Positions 55,642 through 64,000 of a stretch of DNA of 64,000 bases are shown here, piece by piece; the stretch's first letter is position 1, and each line of letters begins with the position of its first letter. The notes beneath the pieces were generated by a model. The model worked only from the letters and a program-made list of their open reading frames with translations. It was not told the origin of the DNA and ran no database searches. The DNA lies in NCBI RefSeq assembly GCF_021412585.1, contig NZ_JAKCMI010000023.1:62001-126000 (forward strand), given 5' to 3'. The DNA comes from Halomonas alkalisoli. GTDB lineage: Bacteria; Pseudomonadota; Gammaproteobacteria; Pseudomonadales; Halomonadaceae. A program made the position numbers and the translations under genes.

Positions 55642-57792
55642 ATGGCGAAAAATCCCCACACCAATCCCAATAGTGGCGAAGCCAACGATACGGACTTCAA
55701 GACCGACGAACAGAGCAAGTCGGAGAACCTGGAAAAGTACCGTAGCGATGCCACAGGGCATGACCTGCGCACCAATCACGGCACGCGAATTGCCGATAAC
55801 CACAACTCGCTGAAGGCCGGTGAGCGTGGCCCCACGCTGATGGAAGACTTCGCCTTCCGCGAAAAAATCAACCATTTCGACAACGAGCGTATCCCCGAGC
55901 GTATCGTCCATGCCCGGGGTGCTGCGGCCCACGGCTATTTCCAGCCCTACGACAACGCCGGCCAGTACTCCAAGGCGGGGCTGTTCCAGGATCCGGGCAA
56001 GAAGACACCGGTCTTCGTGCGTTTCTCGACGGTGCAGGGCGCACGAGGCTCCAACGACACCGTGCGCGATGTGCGCGGCTTCGCCACCAAGTTCTACACC
56101 GACGAGGGTGTCTGGGACCTGGTCGGCAACGACATGCCGGTATTCTTCATCCAGGATGCGATCAAGTTCCCCGATTTCGTCCACGCGGTGAAGCCGGAGC
56201 CCCACAACGAGATTCCCCAGGGCCAGTCCGCCCATGACACCTTCTGGGACTTCGTCTCGCTGATGCCGGAGTCGGCCCACATGGTGCTGTGGACCATGTC
56301 GGATCGGGGCTTCCCGCGGCACTACCGCAACATGGAAGGCTTCGGGGTGCACACCTTCCGCCTGATCGACAAGCAGGGCACGTCGCGCTTCGTCAAGTTC
56401 CACTGGAAGCCGCTGGCCGGCACCTGCTCGCTGATCTGGGATGAGGCCCAGAAACTGTGGGGCCGCGACCCTGACTTCAATCGCCGCATGATGTGGGAGG
56501 ACATCGAGAACGGCGATTTCATCGAGTTTGAACTGGGTATCCAGGTGGTGGAAGAGGAGGACGAGCACAGCTTCGATTTTGATATCCTCGACCCCACCAA
56601 GTTCATTCCGGAGGAGGTGGTGCCGGTTACCCTGATCGGCAAGATGGTGCTCAACCGCAACCCGGACAACTACTTCGCCGAGACCGAGCAGGTGGCCTTC
56701 AATCCCGCTCATGTGGTGCCTGGCATCGATTTCTCCAACGACCCGCTGCTGCAGGGGAGGCTGTTCTCCTATCTCGATACCCAGATGCTGCGTCTCGGTG
56801 GGCCGAACTTCCACGAGATCCCCATCAACCAGCCGGTCTGTCCGTTTCACAACAACCAGCGTGACTCCATGCATCGTCAGACCATCAACAAGGGCCAGGC
56901 CTCCTACGAGCCCAACTCCATCGATGGCGGCTGGCCCAGCGAGACCCCGCCGGCGCCGGAAAACGGCGGTTTCGAGAGCTATCATGAGCGCATCGACGCC
57001 CACAAGATCCGGGCGCGCAGCGACTCCTTCGGTGATCACTACTCCCAGGCCACGCTGTTCTGGAACAGCCAGACCGATGTGGAGAAGGAGCACATCATCG
57101 CCGCCTACACCTTCGAGCTGTCCAAGGTGCAGCGGCCCTGGATTCGCGAGCGGGTGATCCAGGAGATCCTGCCCAATATCGACCTGGAACTGGCGCGTCG
57201 GGTCGGCGAGATGCATGGTGTCGAGGCCCCCAGCAGCAAGCCGGCCCCGGCGGAGGAGCTGGGCAGGAGTTCGCTTGCCGAATCGCCCGCCCTTAGCCTG
57301 ATGGCGCGCTTGCCGGGCAATATCCGCTATCGCAAGGTCGCCATCCTGGTGGCGGACGGTGTCGATGCCGAGCAGGTCGAGGCGGCCAAGCAAAAGCTAT
57401 CGGCCGAGGGCGCCGAAGGCCTCGTCATCGCGCCCAGCATGGCGCCGGTCAAGGGTGCCAATGGTCAGACCGTGACGCCGGATGCCATGCTCAACGGCAT
57501 GCCCTCGGTGGCGGTGGATGCAGTGATCGTGGCGGGTGGTGACCAGAGCGCGGCAGCCCTGTCCGATTCCGGGCTTGGCCGCTACTACGTGCAGGAGGCC
57601 TACAAGCACCTGAAGGTGATTGCCGCAGTGGGTGAAGGACAAGAGCTGTTGGCAGCCGCCAATGTGCCTACCGGGGAGGAGGGCATCGTGCTGGGCGGCA
57701 CGGTGGACGATATCTTCACCCCGTTCAGCCAGGCCCTGGGGCAGCACCGGGTCTGGTCTCGTGATGCCAAGGCCAATGATATGCCGGCCTGA
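55642..57792 (+). CDS. katE: Large-subunit clade-2 catalase (HPII/KatE type)
   Basis: This heme catalase of 716 residues converts hydrogen peroxide to water and oxygen. The active-site His is in ERIVHARGAAAHGYF and the Asn in VGNDMPVFFIQDAIKFPDF; the proximal heme Tyr lies in GRLFSYLDTQMLRLG. From about residue 555 (VAILVADGVDAEQVEAAKQKL) a DJ-1/GATase-like flavodoxin domain is fused, as in E. coli KatE. The ATG at 55642 follows AGGAGCGTGAC. The gene is monocistronic, with a hairpin after the stop. Confidence 0.96.
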   Translation: MAKNPHTNPNSGEANDTDFKTDEQSKSENLEKYRSDATGHDLRTNHGTRIADNHNSLKAGERGPTLMEDFAFREKINHFDNERIPERIVHARGAAAHGYFQPYDNAGQYSKAGLFQDPGKKTPVFVRFSTVQGARGSNDTVRDVRGFATKFYTDEGVWDLVGNDMPVFFIQDAIKFPDFVHAVKPEPHNEIPQGQSAHDTFWDFVSLMPESAHMVLWTMSDRGFPRHYRNMEGFGVHTFRLIDKQGTSRFVKFHWKPLAGTCSLIWDEAQKLWGRDPDFNRRMMWEDIENGDFIEFELGIQVVEEEDEHSFDFDILDPTKFIPEEVVPVTLIGKMVLNRNPDNYFAETEQVAFNPAHVVPGIDFSNDPLLQGRLFSYLDTQMLRLGGPNFHEIPINQPVCPFHNNQRDSMHRQTINKGQASYEPNSIDGGWPSETPPAPENGGFESYHERIDAHKIRARSDSFGDHYSQATLFWNSQTDVEKEHIIAAYTFELSKVQRPWIRERVIQEILPNIDLELARRVGEMHGVEAPSSKPAPAEELGRSSLAESPALSLMARLPGNIRYRKVAILVADGVDAEQVEAAKQKLSAEGAEGLVIAPSMAPVKGANGQTVTPDAMLNGMPSVAVDAVIVAGGDQSAAALSDSGLGRYYVQEAYKHLKVIAAVGEGQELLAAANVPTGEEGIVLGGTVDDIFTPFSQALGQHRVWSRDAKANDMPA

Positions 57793-57806
57793 GCCGACAA
57801 CGAAAC

Positions 57807-57837
57807 GAGCATCCCGCCGAAGTTTGGCGGGATGCTC
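57807..57837 (+). terminator. Hairpin terminator after katE
   Basis: A perfect 12-bp stem (57807-57818 with 57826-57837) has a 7-base loop. The tail is not T-rich, so efficiency is uncertain. Confidence 0.65.
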
Positions 57838-58022
57838 GGTGGGCATCAGGCGTTCAGGCGGCCTCCAGCGTTTCGCTGACCACTGGTAACCTCGGACAGC
57901 ATCAATGCACGGGAAGTCAACTCAGCGCATGAGTAGGCTCACTCAGGTCATCGGCCTGCCGAATCAAAACATTACTTTTTATTACTTGATAAAAACGATC
58001 GCTTGAATTGTTTGGGGGTGCA

Positions 58023-58051
58023 GGCCTGGCCAGCGAGTCGCTGGCCAGGCC
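58023..58051 (-). terminator. Hairpin downstream of gabT
   Basis: Arms 58023-58036 and 58038-58051 form a nearly perfect GC-rich palindrome 58 bases after the gabT stop. There is no T-run on either side. The rest of the roughly 315-base katE-gabT gap holds an AT-rich patch (57966-58010) and no supported gene. Confidence 0.55.
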
Positions 58052-58109
58052 CTTGTCTGCACTATCGGTAGGAAGAAATTGCAGTAGATGGAGTTGCCGG
58101 TAGTAAGGG

Positions 58110-59402
58110 TCAGGCGGTGGCCTTGCTGCCTACCAGCTCCTTGAGCGACTCCTCGACGATGGCCAGGCCTTCCTCGAGGATCTCGTCCTCGATGGTGACG
58201 GGCATCAGGAAGCGGATGGTGTTGCCGTACAGGCCGCAGGAGAGCAGGATCAGCCCCTTCTCGCGGGCCTTCTTGCACAGTGCGCCGGCGAGGTCGGCAT
58301 CCGGCGTATGCTTGCCCTTGTCGGCGACCAGGTCGATGGCAGCCATGGCGCCCATGTTGCGGCCGTTGTCGACGCAGTCGAAGTCCTGCTGCCACTGGGC
58401 GAAGCGCTTGGCCAGCTTGTCGCCCAGCGCCTGGCTCTTGCCCAGGATATCTTCATTCTCGAAGACCTCGAGCACCGCCAGTGCCGCTGCACAGGCGGTG
58501 GGGCTGCCGGTGTAGGTGCCGCCCAGGGAGTTGGGGCCGGAGGCATCCATGTGCTTGTCGGTGCCCACCACGGCGGAGATCGGCATGCCGTCGGCCATGC
58601 TCTTGGCCATGGTGATGATGTCCGGCTCGACGCCGCTGTGCTCGATGGCGAACATCTTGCCGGTGCGCCCGAAGCCGCTCTGGACCTCGTCGACGATCAT
58701 CAGCATGCCGTGCTCGTCGCAGATCTCGCGGATCGCCTTGAGGAAGCTGGCCGGTGCCGGATAGAAGCCGCCCTCGCCGAGCACCGGCTCCAGCACGATG
58801 GCGGCGGTGTCCTTGGGGTTGGCGTCGGTCTTGAGCGCCATCTTCAGGCCGCGCAGCGCTTCGTCCTCGCTGACGCCGTGGTAGGGCACCGGGTAGGGGG
58901 CGCGGAAGACGTTGCCCGGCATGGTCCCGAAGTCGGTGGCGTAGGGGGCGACCTTGCCGTTCATCGCCATGGTCATGAAGGTACGGCCGTGGTAGCCGCC
59001 GTCGAAGCAGATCACGTTGTTCTTGCCGGTGGCGGCGCGGGCGATCTTGACGGCGTTCTCCAGTGCCTCGGCGCCGGAGTTGGCCAGCATCACCTTGGCG
59101 TGGCCGCGCACCGGGGTCACCTGGCTGAGCTTCTCGGCCACCCTTACGTAGCCTTCATAGGGCATCACCGTCTGGCAGGTGTGCATGACCTTGTCCAGCT
59201 GCGCCTTCACCGCCTCGACCACCTTGGGATGGCGATGACCGATATTGAGGACACCGATGCCGCCGGCGAAGTCGATGATGCGGTTGCCATCGGCATCCCA
59301 GATCAGCGCATTCTCGGCGCGATCGGCGAACTGGGTCGCCGGGCTGGCGGCGCCATTGGCGACATAGCGTTGCTTGAGTTCGTTGAGCTGTGCGTTATTC
59401 AT
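58110..59402 (-). CDS. gabT: 4-aminobutyrate aminotransferase
   Basis: This PLP-dependent enzyme of 430 residues moves the amino group of GABA to 2-oxoglutarate, giving succinate semialdehyde. Conserved segments are the N-terminal NAALIWDADGNRIIDFAGGIGVLN and the cofactor region MLANSGAEALENAVKIARAAT. MLMIVDEVQSGFGRTGKMFA holds the Asp that contacts PLP, and the Schiff-base lysine is in ITMAKSMADGMPISAVVG. ATG 59402 follows AAGGAGAC; an upstream in-frame start is rejected. It is 34 bases downstream of gabD. Confidence 0.94.
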   Translation of the reverse strand: MNNAQLNELKQRYVANGAASPATQFADRAENALIWDADGNRIIDFAGGIGVLNIGHRHPKVVEAVKAQLDKVMHTCQTVMPYEGYVRVAEKLSQVTPVRGHAKVMLANSGAEALENAVKIARAATGKNNVICFDGGYHGRTFMTMAMNGKVAPYATDFGTMPGNVFRAPYPVPYHGVSEDEALRGLKMALKTDANPKDTAAIVLEPVLGEGGFYPAPASFLKAIREICDEHGMLMIVDEVQSGFGRTGKMFAIEHSGVEPDIITMAKSMADGMPISAVVGTDKHMDASGPNSLGGTYTGSPTACAAALAVLEVFENEDILGKSQALGDKLAKRFAQWQQDFDCVDNGRNMGAMAAIDLVADKGKHTPDADLAGALCKKAREKGLILLSCGLYGNTIRFLMPVTIEDEILEEGLAIVEESLKELVGSKATA

Positions 59403-59436
59403 CAAACCTGTCTCCTTGGAAAGACGTCGTGGGCGA

Positions 59437-60882
59437 TCAAAGGCCGCCGACACAGACGTATTTTAGTTCAGTGAATTCATCCAGGCCGTGGTGTGAGCCT
59501 TCGCGGCCCAGCCCCGACTCCTTGACGCCGCCGAAGGGGGCCAGTTCGGTGGAGAGGATCCCCTCGTTCACCGCCACCATGCCATATTCCAGCGCCTCCA
59601 TGACATGCCAGATGCGCCGATAGTCCCGAGCGTAGAAATAGGCCGCCAGGCCGAATTCGGTGGCGTTGGCCATGGCGATGGCCTCCTCGTCGCTGTCGAA
59701 GCGGAAAACCGGCGCCAGCGGACCGAAGGTCTCCTCCGTGGCGACCCGCATCTGTGGGGTAACATCGGCGATCACGGTGGGCTCGAAGAAGGTGCCGCCC
59801 AGGCCATGGGGCTTGCCGCCACAGACCAGCCGGCCACCCTTTTCCAGGGCATCGGCGATGTGTGCCTGGACCTTCTCCACCGCGGCCCGGTTGATCAGCG
59901 GTCCCTGCACCACGCCGTCGTCCAGGCCGTTGCCCACCTTCATCTGTGCCACCTTGGCAGCCAGCTTGTCGAGGAAGGCATCATAGACACCATCCTGCAC
60001 CAGCAGCCGGTTGGTACAGACGCAGGTCTGGCCCGAGTTGCGGTACTTGGAGGCGATGGCGCCCTCCACCGCGGCGTCCAGGTCGGCGTCGTCGAAGACG
60101 ATGAAGGGGGCGTTGCCGCCCAGCTCCATGGAGGCCTTCTTGACGGTGCCGGCGCACTGGGCCAGCAGGCGCTTGCCCACCGGCGTGGAACCGGTGAAGG
60201 AGACCTTCCGCACCCGCGGATCGGTGGTGAGCACCTCGCCGATCGCGGCGGGGGAGCTTGCCGTGACCACGTTGAGCACACCGGCGGGGAAGCCCACGTC
60301 TTCGGCCAGCTTCGCCAGGGCCAGGGCGGTCAGCGGGGTGGCCTCGGCGGGCTTGATCACCACCGGGCAGCCCGCGGCGAGTGCCGGGGCACACTTGCGC
60401 GTGATCATGGCCAAGGGGAAGTTCCACGGCGTGATCGCCGCCACGACACCGATCGGCTCGCGAAACACCAGGATGCGCTTGTCGGCGCCGTGGCTGGGCA
60501 GTGTCTCACCGGCCATGCGCTTGGCTTCCTCGGCGTAGAACTCCACGAAGGAGGCGCCGTAGGCGACCTCGCCCATGGATTCGGCCAGCGGCTTGCCCTG
60601 CTCCAGGGTCATCAGCCGGGCCAGCGCTGCCTGGTTGGCCATGATGGCATCGAACCAGGCCCGCAGCAGGGCCGCGCGCTGCTTGGCGGTCTGCCTGCGC
60701 CAGGCGGGCCAGGCGGCATCGGCCGCTGCCACGGCATCCCGGGCGGCGTCCGCGTCGAGATCCGCCACCTCGGCGAGCACCTCGCCGGTTGCGGGGTTGG
60801 TGACGGCAAAGCGATTAGGGCCGTCGCGCCACTGTCCGGCGATGTAGGCCTTGTCGATGATCGAATCTGCAGGGAGAGGCAT
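59437..60882 (-). CDS. gabD: Succinate-semialdehyde dehydrogenase
   Basis: This NAD(P)-dependent aldehyde dehydrogenase of 481 residues oxidises succinate semialdehyde to succinate. The catalytic Glu is in KASMELGGNAPFIVFDDADLD and the catalytic Cys in RNSGQTCVCTNRLLVQ; the NAD site includes ITPWNFPLAMITRK and FTGSTPVGKRLL. The tandem cysteines CVC are typical of GabD. It is cotranscribed with gabT and supplies succinate to the TCA cycle. It is divergent from the DUF1266-type gene. Confidence 0.94.
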   Translation of the reverse strand: MPLPADSIIDKAYIAGQWRDGPNRFAVTNPATGEVLAEVADLDADAARDAVAAADAAWPAWRRQTAKQRAALLRAWFDAIMANQAALARLMTLEQGKPLAESMGEVAYGASFVEFYAEEAKRMAGETLPSHGADKRILVFREPIGVVAAITPWNFPLAMITRKCAPALAAGCPVVIKPAEATPLTALALAKLAEDVGFPAGVLNVVTASSPAAIGEVLTTDPRVRKVSFTGSTPVGKRLLAQCAGTVKKASMELGGNAPFIVFDDADLDAAVEGAIASKYRNSGQTCVCTNRLLVQDGVYDAFLDKLAAKVAQMKVGNGLDDGVVQGPLINRAAVEKVQAHIADALEKGGRLVCGGKPHGLGGTFFEPTVIADVTPQMRVATEETFGPLAPVFRFDSDEEAIAMANATEFGLAAYFYARDYRRIWHVMEALEYGMVAVNEGILSTELAPFGGVKESGLGREGSHHGLDEFTELKYVCVGGL

Positions 60883-61091
60883 GGGGGCTCCAGGGGGAGT
60901 GGTGTTGATTATCTTGTCGCTTGAGTGTGCATTATTTAAAACGTTACGCCAAGCACTCCAATGTGCCGTGCTGTTTTTTCCTGCTCCGGGTCATCGGCGT
61001 GAGCGTCGGTTTCCGCTACACTAGGCGCCGATTTCCTGTTGGCGCGACATGACTGCGCCCTTTCCGTCGCGGCTGAACGTCGAGGTGAGCC

Positions 61092-63551
61092 TTGGTCGAT
61101 CCCCTTTATGCCTGGTGGGCCCAACAGCTGGTGCTGTGTGACTGGGCCTTCGAGCCCGAACCCGTCAAGGTCGAGGCCGATGTGGCGGCCTCGAGGCTGG
61201 GGGAGCTGGGTGTCACGGAGCGCGGCGAGCTCGGCTGGCGCCTGATCGAGGCATTCGGTATCGATAGCCCCGATCCGGCGGGGCTGCTGGCTGCGCTTGA
61301 GCTCATCGCCCTGGCCGGCTCCGCCGGCTGGCTACCCGAGTCGCGTGTGCGCGACTGGGCCCTGCGTCTGGCTGACGAGATCACCAGCCAGTACACCAGC
61401 CTGGATGATTGGCACGAGGCGTTGCGCTATGCCAAGCGAGCCGAGGGCTGGGTGCGTGGTGACGATACCTTTGCGGAGGCCTGTGACGCCCTGGCGGTTC
61501 TCGAACACGATGGCGAGGGCATCACATGGGACCGCATCACCGAATGGGTGGCGGGGCGTAGCAAGGCCCTGGTGCTGTGGCCCGAGGCACCGGAGGAGCG
61601 GGCATGGCGGCTGCGGGCTGCCTTTGCCCCGGTACTGGCTACCCCGGCGGGTGTGGCCGACTGGCCCGAGGCGAAGGCGTGGCTGCTGGAGTATTGGCAG
61701 CTCGAAAGTCGTGAGGAACTGCTGCAGAGCCTGCTGTGGCTGGCAGGCCAGGGACACCGCCAGGGCTGGGATCTGGATGCCTCGCGCCTGCTGGATTCGG
61801 ACGCCGCCGCACGCCAGGGCTGGCTCGATGGGCTGGCCGCCAGTGAGCGTGGCTATGGCAGGCTCATGCTGACGCTGGTGGAGCAGGGCGAGCCGCTGGA
61901 GTGGGCCGCCTGGGACTGGCTGCGGTTGGTCGACCTGGCTTGGGCCGGGGCCTGCGTGGGCTGGCTCGACGAGACAGAGGCACGGCATTTCGCCACCCAC
62001 GGCGCCGACCTGGTCCAGCGTCGCTACAGCGACTGGTCGGCGGTGGCACGCGCCTATCAGCGTGGCCGCAGCCTGTTCGAGGGGAGAAACCGGCTCATGG
62101 ACATGCGGGCCGACTGGGAGCTGCTGCTGCAGTCGCCGGTCAGCCCCTGGCGCGTGGCGCTGCAGGAGCTGCTGGTCGAGGAGGTGCGGCAGGCGTCGCG
62201 CCATGCCATGACCGCCTGGCGTCGTTCTCCGCGCCACTGGGTGCTGGCGCTGGCCTCCGTGCGCGAGCCCGAGCTGGGAACCCGGCAGGGGCCGCCCATG
62301 GCGGTCACGGTCGAGCGCCGCAACGATGCGCTGCGCTATCTGGACGAGACTCTGGGGCTGCACCCGGACGAAGGGGTGGAAGCCCTTTCCCGCTACTGGC
62401 TGCCCGCCCAGGCGCATCACCTCAACCAGCTGGCCGCCGACGCGGCCCACGATGCCTTGCCGCGTGCCACGACGCCTTTCGGCCGGCCCGAGGCCGCCGA
62501 CCTGGCGACCCTGGTGAGTCTCCGACAGGGCAGTCGTCATGCGGCTACCATTCACATGGCCGAGAAGTACGCCTTCTACCTGCAGATGGCCATGGACAGC
62601 GAGAGCTTCGAACCAGCCGCCCTGGAGGCGCTCGCCGAAGCGCTGCGTGGCACCCTGTGTCGCTTCTATCCGGATATCCGGCGCCTGCTCGAGGCCTGGG
62701 CGCACTGGGAATCGCTGCTGCCCGAGGGCGAACACCCCCCATTGGTGGCCGAGATCCGTTGGCACCTCGACGACCCCGGCAGCCCTTTTCACTGGCTGGA
62801 TTGGCAAAGCTCCGAGTGGCAGGAGCCGGGGCCTCGCCCAACGCTGTCACGCTTTACCGCCATGTCACTGGTCGGCCCGCTCAATAGCGCGGCCTGGAGT
62901 GAACCCCATGTGGAGAGCGCACGGGAAGCCGTGTCGATCCGTGAATGGATCGACGGCCATTACGGCCTGCATGGCGAGGCGGAGCTGACCGAGTTCCTCG
63001 ATTTCCTGCTCGAGGCGGGCGATCGGCAGGAGTACCAGATCAACTACGCGCCCTATACCCTCAATGAGCAGCGGCTCGCGTCAGAGATCGCCATGCTCGA
63101 ATCCGGCGAGTGCAACGAGGAGGATCGCACCCACCTGCTGCGACTGCAGCGGGTGCGTGACAATGAGGATGGCTGCAACGAGCTGGACATGACCGCCTGG
63201 GACCTGGCCCAGGTGGTGGATCTGGCCATTGCCGGACGCCAGCTGGGCTGGCTGGATGCTGCCGCCTTCAGCGTTATCCTGGATCGCGCCCATGTCCTGG
63301 CCGCCGCGCACTACAGCGGTTGGGAAGCCTATGCCCAGGGCCTCTATGCGGGCTTCTCCTTCTTCATGGGCGAGACCCCGGAGCGCGAGGCCTTCCTGGC
63401 CGGCTTCCGCCAGGCGCTGGTGGCCTGGCTTTCGGGTGCGCCTCCGCTGGCCGGGCCCTGGGCGAGCCTGGACTTCCCCGGGGCCCGGCCGCGCCACTGG
63501 GCGCCCCTGCATATCGATACATTGCCGGGTGATGGCAGAACATTACATTAG
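61092..63551 (+). CDS. Large DUF1266-type protein with three related modules
   Basis: This 819-residue cytoplasmic protein is rich in Trp, Leu and Ala. Three similar helical modules of the DUF1266 type can be seen: about residues 45-130 (GELGWRLIEAFGIDSPDPAGLL, then GWLPESRVRDWALRLADEI), about 270-370 (AWDWLRLVDLAWAGACVGWLDE, then YSDWSAVARAYQRGR) and about 695-800 (AWDLAQVVDLAIAGRQLGWLD, then YSGWEAYAQGLYAGFSFFMG). E. coli YbeU/YbeR carry one such domain. The start is a TTG with GAGGTGA just upstream. Its TAG stop coincides with the edge of a small inverted-repeat element. The function is unknown. Confidence 0.78.
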   Translation: MVDPLYAWWAQQLVLCDWAFEPEPVKVEADVAASRLGELGVTERGELGWRLIEAFGIDSPDPAGLLAALELIALAGSAGWLPESRVRDWALRLADEITSQYTSLDDWHEALRYAKRAEGWVRGDDTFAEACDALAVLEHDGEGITWDRITEWVAGRSKALVLWPEAPEERAWRLRAAFAPVLATPAGVADWPEAKAWLLEYWQLESREELLQSLLWLAGQGHRQGWDLDASRLLDSDAAARQGWLDGLAASERGYGRLMLTLVEQGEPLEWAAWDWLRLVDLAWAGACVGWLDETEARHFATHGADLVQRRYSDWSAVARAYQRGRSLFEGRNRLMDMRADWELLLQSPVSPWRVALQELLVEEVRQASRHAMTAWRRSPRHWVLALASVREPELGTRQGPPMAVTVERRNDALRYLDETLGLHPDEGVEALSRYWLPAQAHHLNQLAADAAHDALPRATTPFGRPEAADLATLVSLRQGSRHAATIHMAEKYAFYLQMAMDSESFEPAALEALAEALRGTLCRFYPDIRRLLEAWAHWESLLPEGEHPPLVAEIRWHLDDPGSPFHWLDWQSSEWQEPGPRPTLSRFTAMSLVGPLNSAAWSEPHVESAREAVSIREWIDGHYGLHGEAELTEFLDFLLEAGDRQEYQINYAPYTLNEQRLASEIAMLESGECNEEDRTHLLRLQRVRDNEDGCNELDMTAWDLAQVVDLAIAGRQLGWLDAAAFSVILDRAHVLAAAHYSGWEAYAQGLYAGFSFFMGETPEREAFLAGFRQALVAWLSGAPPLAGPWASLDFPGARPRHWAPLHIDTLPGDGRTLH

Positions 63552-63692
63552 GCTCTGTCTGAAAAGTCGGCGAGCGATGGCCAGACAAGGCAAAAATTGG
63601 CGAAAAGACGGAGTTTACGAGCTGTAAATGAGTACTTTGAGCTGATTTTTAACGCCGTATGGCCAAGCGCAGACACTTTTCGGACAGAGCCT
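63550..63692. mobile_element. MITE-like element with 18-bp terminal inverted repeats
   Basis: Terminal repeats 63550-63567 and 63675-63692 (AGGCTCTGTCTGAAAAGT form) match at 17 of 18 positions. The 107-base interior has no coding frame but contains internal inverted repeats, such as TTTAC-GAGCT-GTAAA near 63614. As with the first element, the left flank is TA within the stop codon of the preceding gene and the right flank is TG. It is probably a non-autonomous IS derivative; no transposase is present. Confidence 0.75.
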
Positions 63693-63932
63693 GGGGGCTC
63701 GCCATATCAGGTGATGTGGCTTATAGTCGGAAAGTTTGTTGAAACGGCTCCTTATACAGGAGCCTATATCATGATCATAGCCAGCCGCCTCATAGGCCGC
63801 TCTGGCAGTGGTACAGGCAATGCAGCAAGATGCCGGCGCACCACTACCACAGCGATTCCTTCGGGTCTGTCAGGTAGAGCTCATGCTCGACCCGGGGAGG
63901 CGTGCGGCTCAGGGAACGAGGACGTTGCCAAG
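63693..63932. other. Intergenic region before the terminal lipoprotein gene
   Basis: These 240 bases hold one perfect hairpin (63746-63751 with 63759-63764, 7-base loop) and an AT-rich palindromic patch near 63766-63778. No gene is supported. A weak ribosome site (GAGGA, 63918-63922) precedes the next start. Confidence 0.45.
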
Positions 63933-64000
63933 ATGGTAGCCACGAGATCGAGTCGTATCCTGATGCTCGGTGTGTCGCTGGCCCTGCTGGCCGGTTGCGC
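63933..64000 (+). CDS. Lipoprotein, 5' end only
   Basis: The first 22 codons of a gene that continues beyond the window read MVATRSSRILMLGVSLALLA followed by GCA: a basic start, hydrophobic core and lipobox LLAGC. This is a clear lipoprotein signal peptide. Nothing more can be said of the product. Confidence 0.7.
   Translation, partial: MVATRSSRILMLGVSLALLAGC

Noticed and set aside
55525..57393. 622-codon frame antisense to katE
   Set aside because: No domain, starts and ends without operon signals, and overlaps a catalase with all motifs intact.

Overview
The window is GC-rich chromosomal DNA from a gammaproteobacterium. The protein sequences fit Halomonadaceae (Halomonas or a close relative) best. 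The grounds are a Pseudomonas-like gltA / sdhCDAB / sucAB-lpd-sucCD cluster, a complete siaABCD signalling operon, a gltR-gtrS-gtsABCD glucose uptake locus, gabDT, and a GacA-type Csr/Rsm small RNA. This assignment is inferred from protein resemblance, not from a database search.

Layout. 1-3400: the 3' end of an RND efflux pump gene, its outer-membrane lipoprotein partner and a convergent TetR regulator. 3500-8240: an AstE/AspA-type deacylase, dusA, a TauE/SafE permease, and an AraC regulator followed by a LysE/RhtB exporter. 8240-9155: gene-poor DNA holding a strong CsrB/RsmZ-like sRNA with a perfect GacA-type upstream palindrome. 9156-13080: a short DksA-type zinc-finger protein, a lipoprotein, an XRE regulator, gltX and a tRNA-Ala/tRNA-Glu pair. 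13100-13500: an intergenic region with inverted DnaA-box-like sites. 13516-27980: central metabolism, with gltA divergent from sdhCDAB, followed by sucAB-lpd and sucCD. The 2-oxoglutarate dehydrogenase E2 (SucB) carries two lipoyl domains, and strings of perfect hairpins precede sucA and sucC.

28029-33361: a type I secretion unit. A PrtD-like ABC exporter and an HlyD-like adaptor are divergent from a beta-helix / RTX / CBM2-like protein that is the probable cargo. 33457-34353: a DUF1989 protein. 34388-38175: siaABCD (phosphatase, kinase, antagonist, diguanylate cyclase). 38394-40298: a ribbon-helix-helix regulator whose promoter is covered by a perfect 60-bp inverted repeat, followed by a PHB-depolymerase-like esterase. 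40382-43284: rnb and a HAD phosphatase. 43415-50088: GltR/GtrS two-component system and the glucose-type ABC importer gtsABCD. 50087-50250: a short element with terminal inverted repeats. 50340-57792: uspA, the ycjF/ycjX pair with a small membrane protein, a DUF924 protein, a GlsB/YeaQ-type protein, an outer-membrane protein and a large clade-2 catalase. 58110-60882: gabDT. 61092-63551: a three-module DUF1266-type protein, then a second short inverted-repeat element at 63550-63692. The start of another lipoprotein gene runs off the end.

How the parts connect: citrate synthase, succinate dehydrogenase, 2-oxoglutarate dehydrogenase and succinyl-CoA synthetase form a near-continuous TCA block, and gabDT feeds succinate into it. 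The Csr/Rsm RNA, SiaABCD with its GGDEF output, and the secreted RTX protein are the kinds of parts that control and build surface or biofilm phenotypes, although the sequence alone does not prove that they act together. I see no prophage, CRISPR array or complete insertion sequence.
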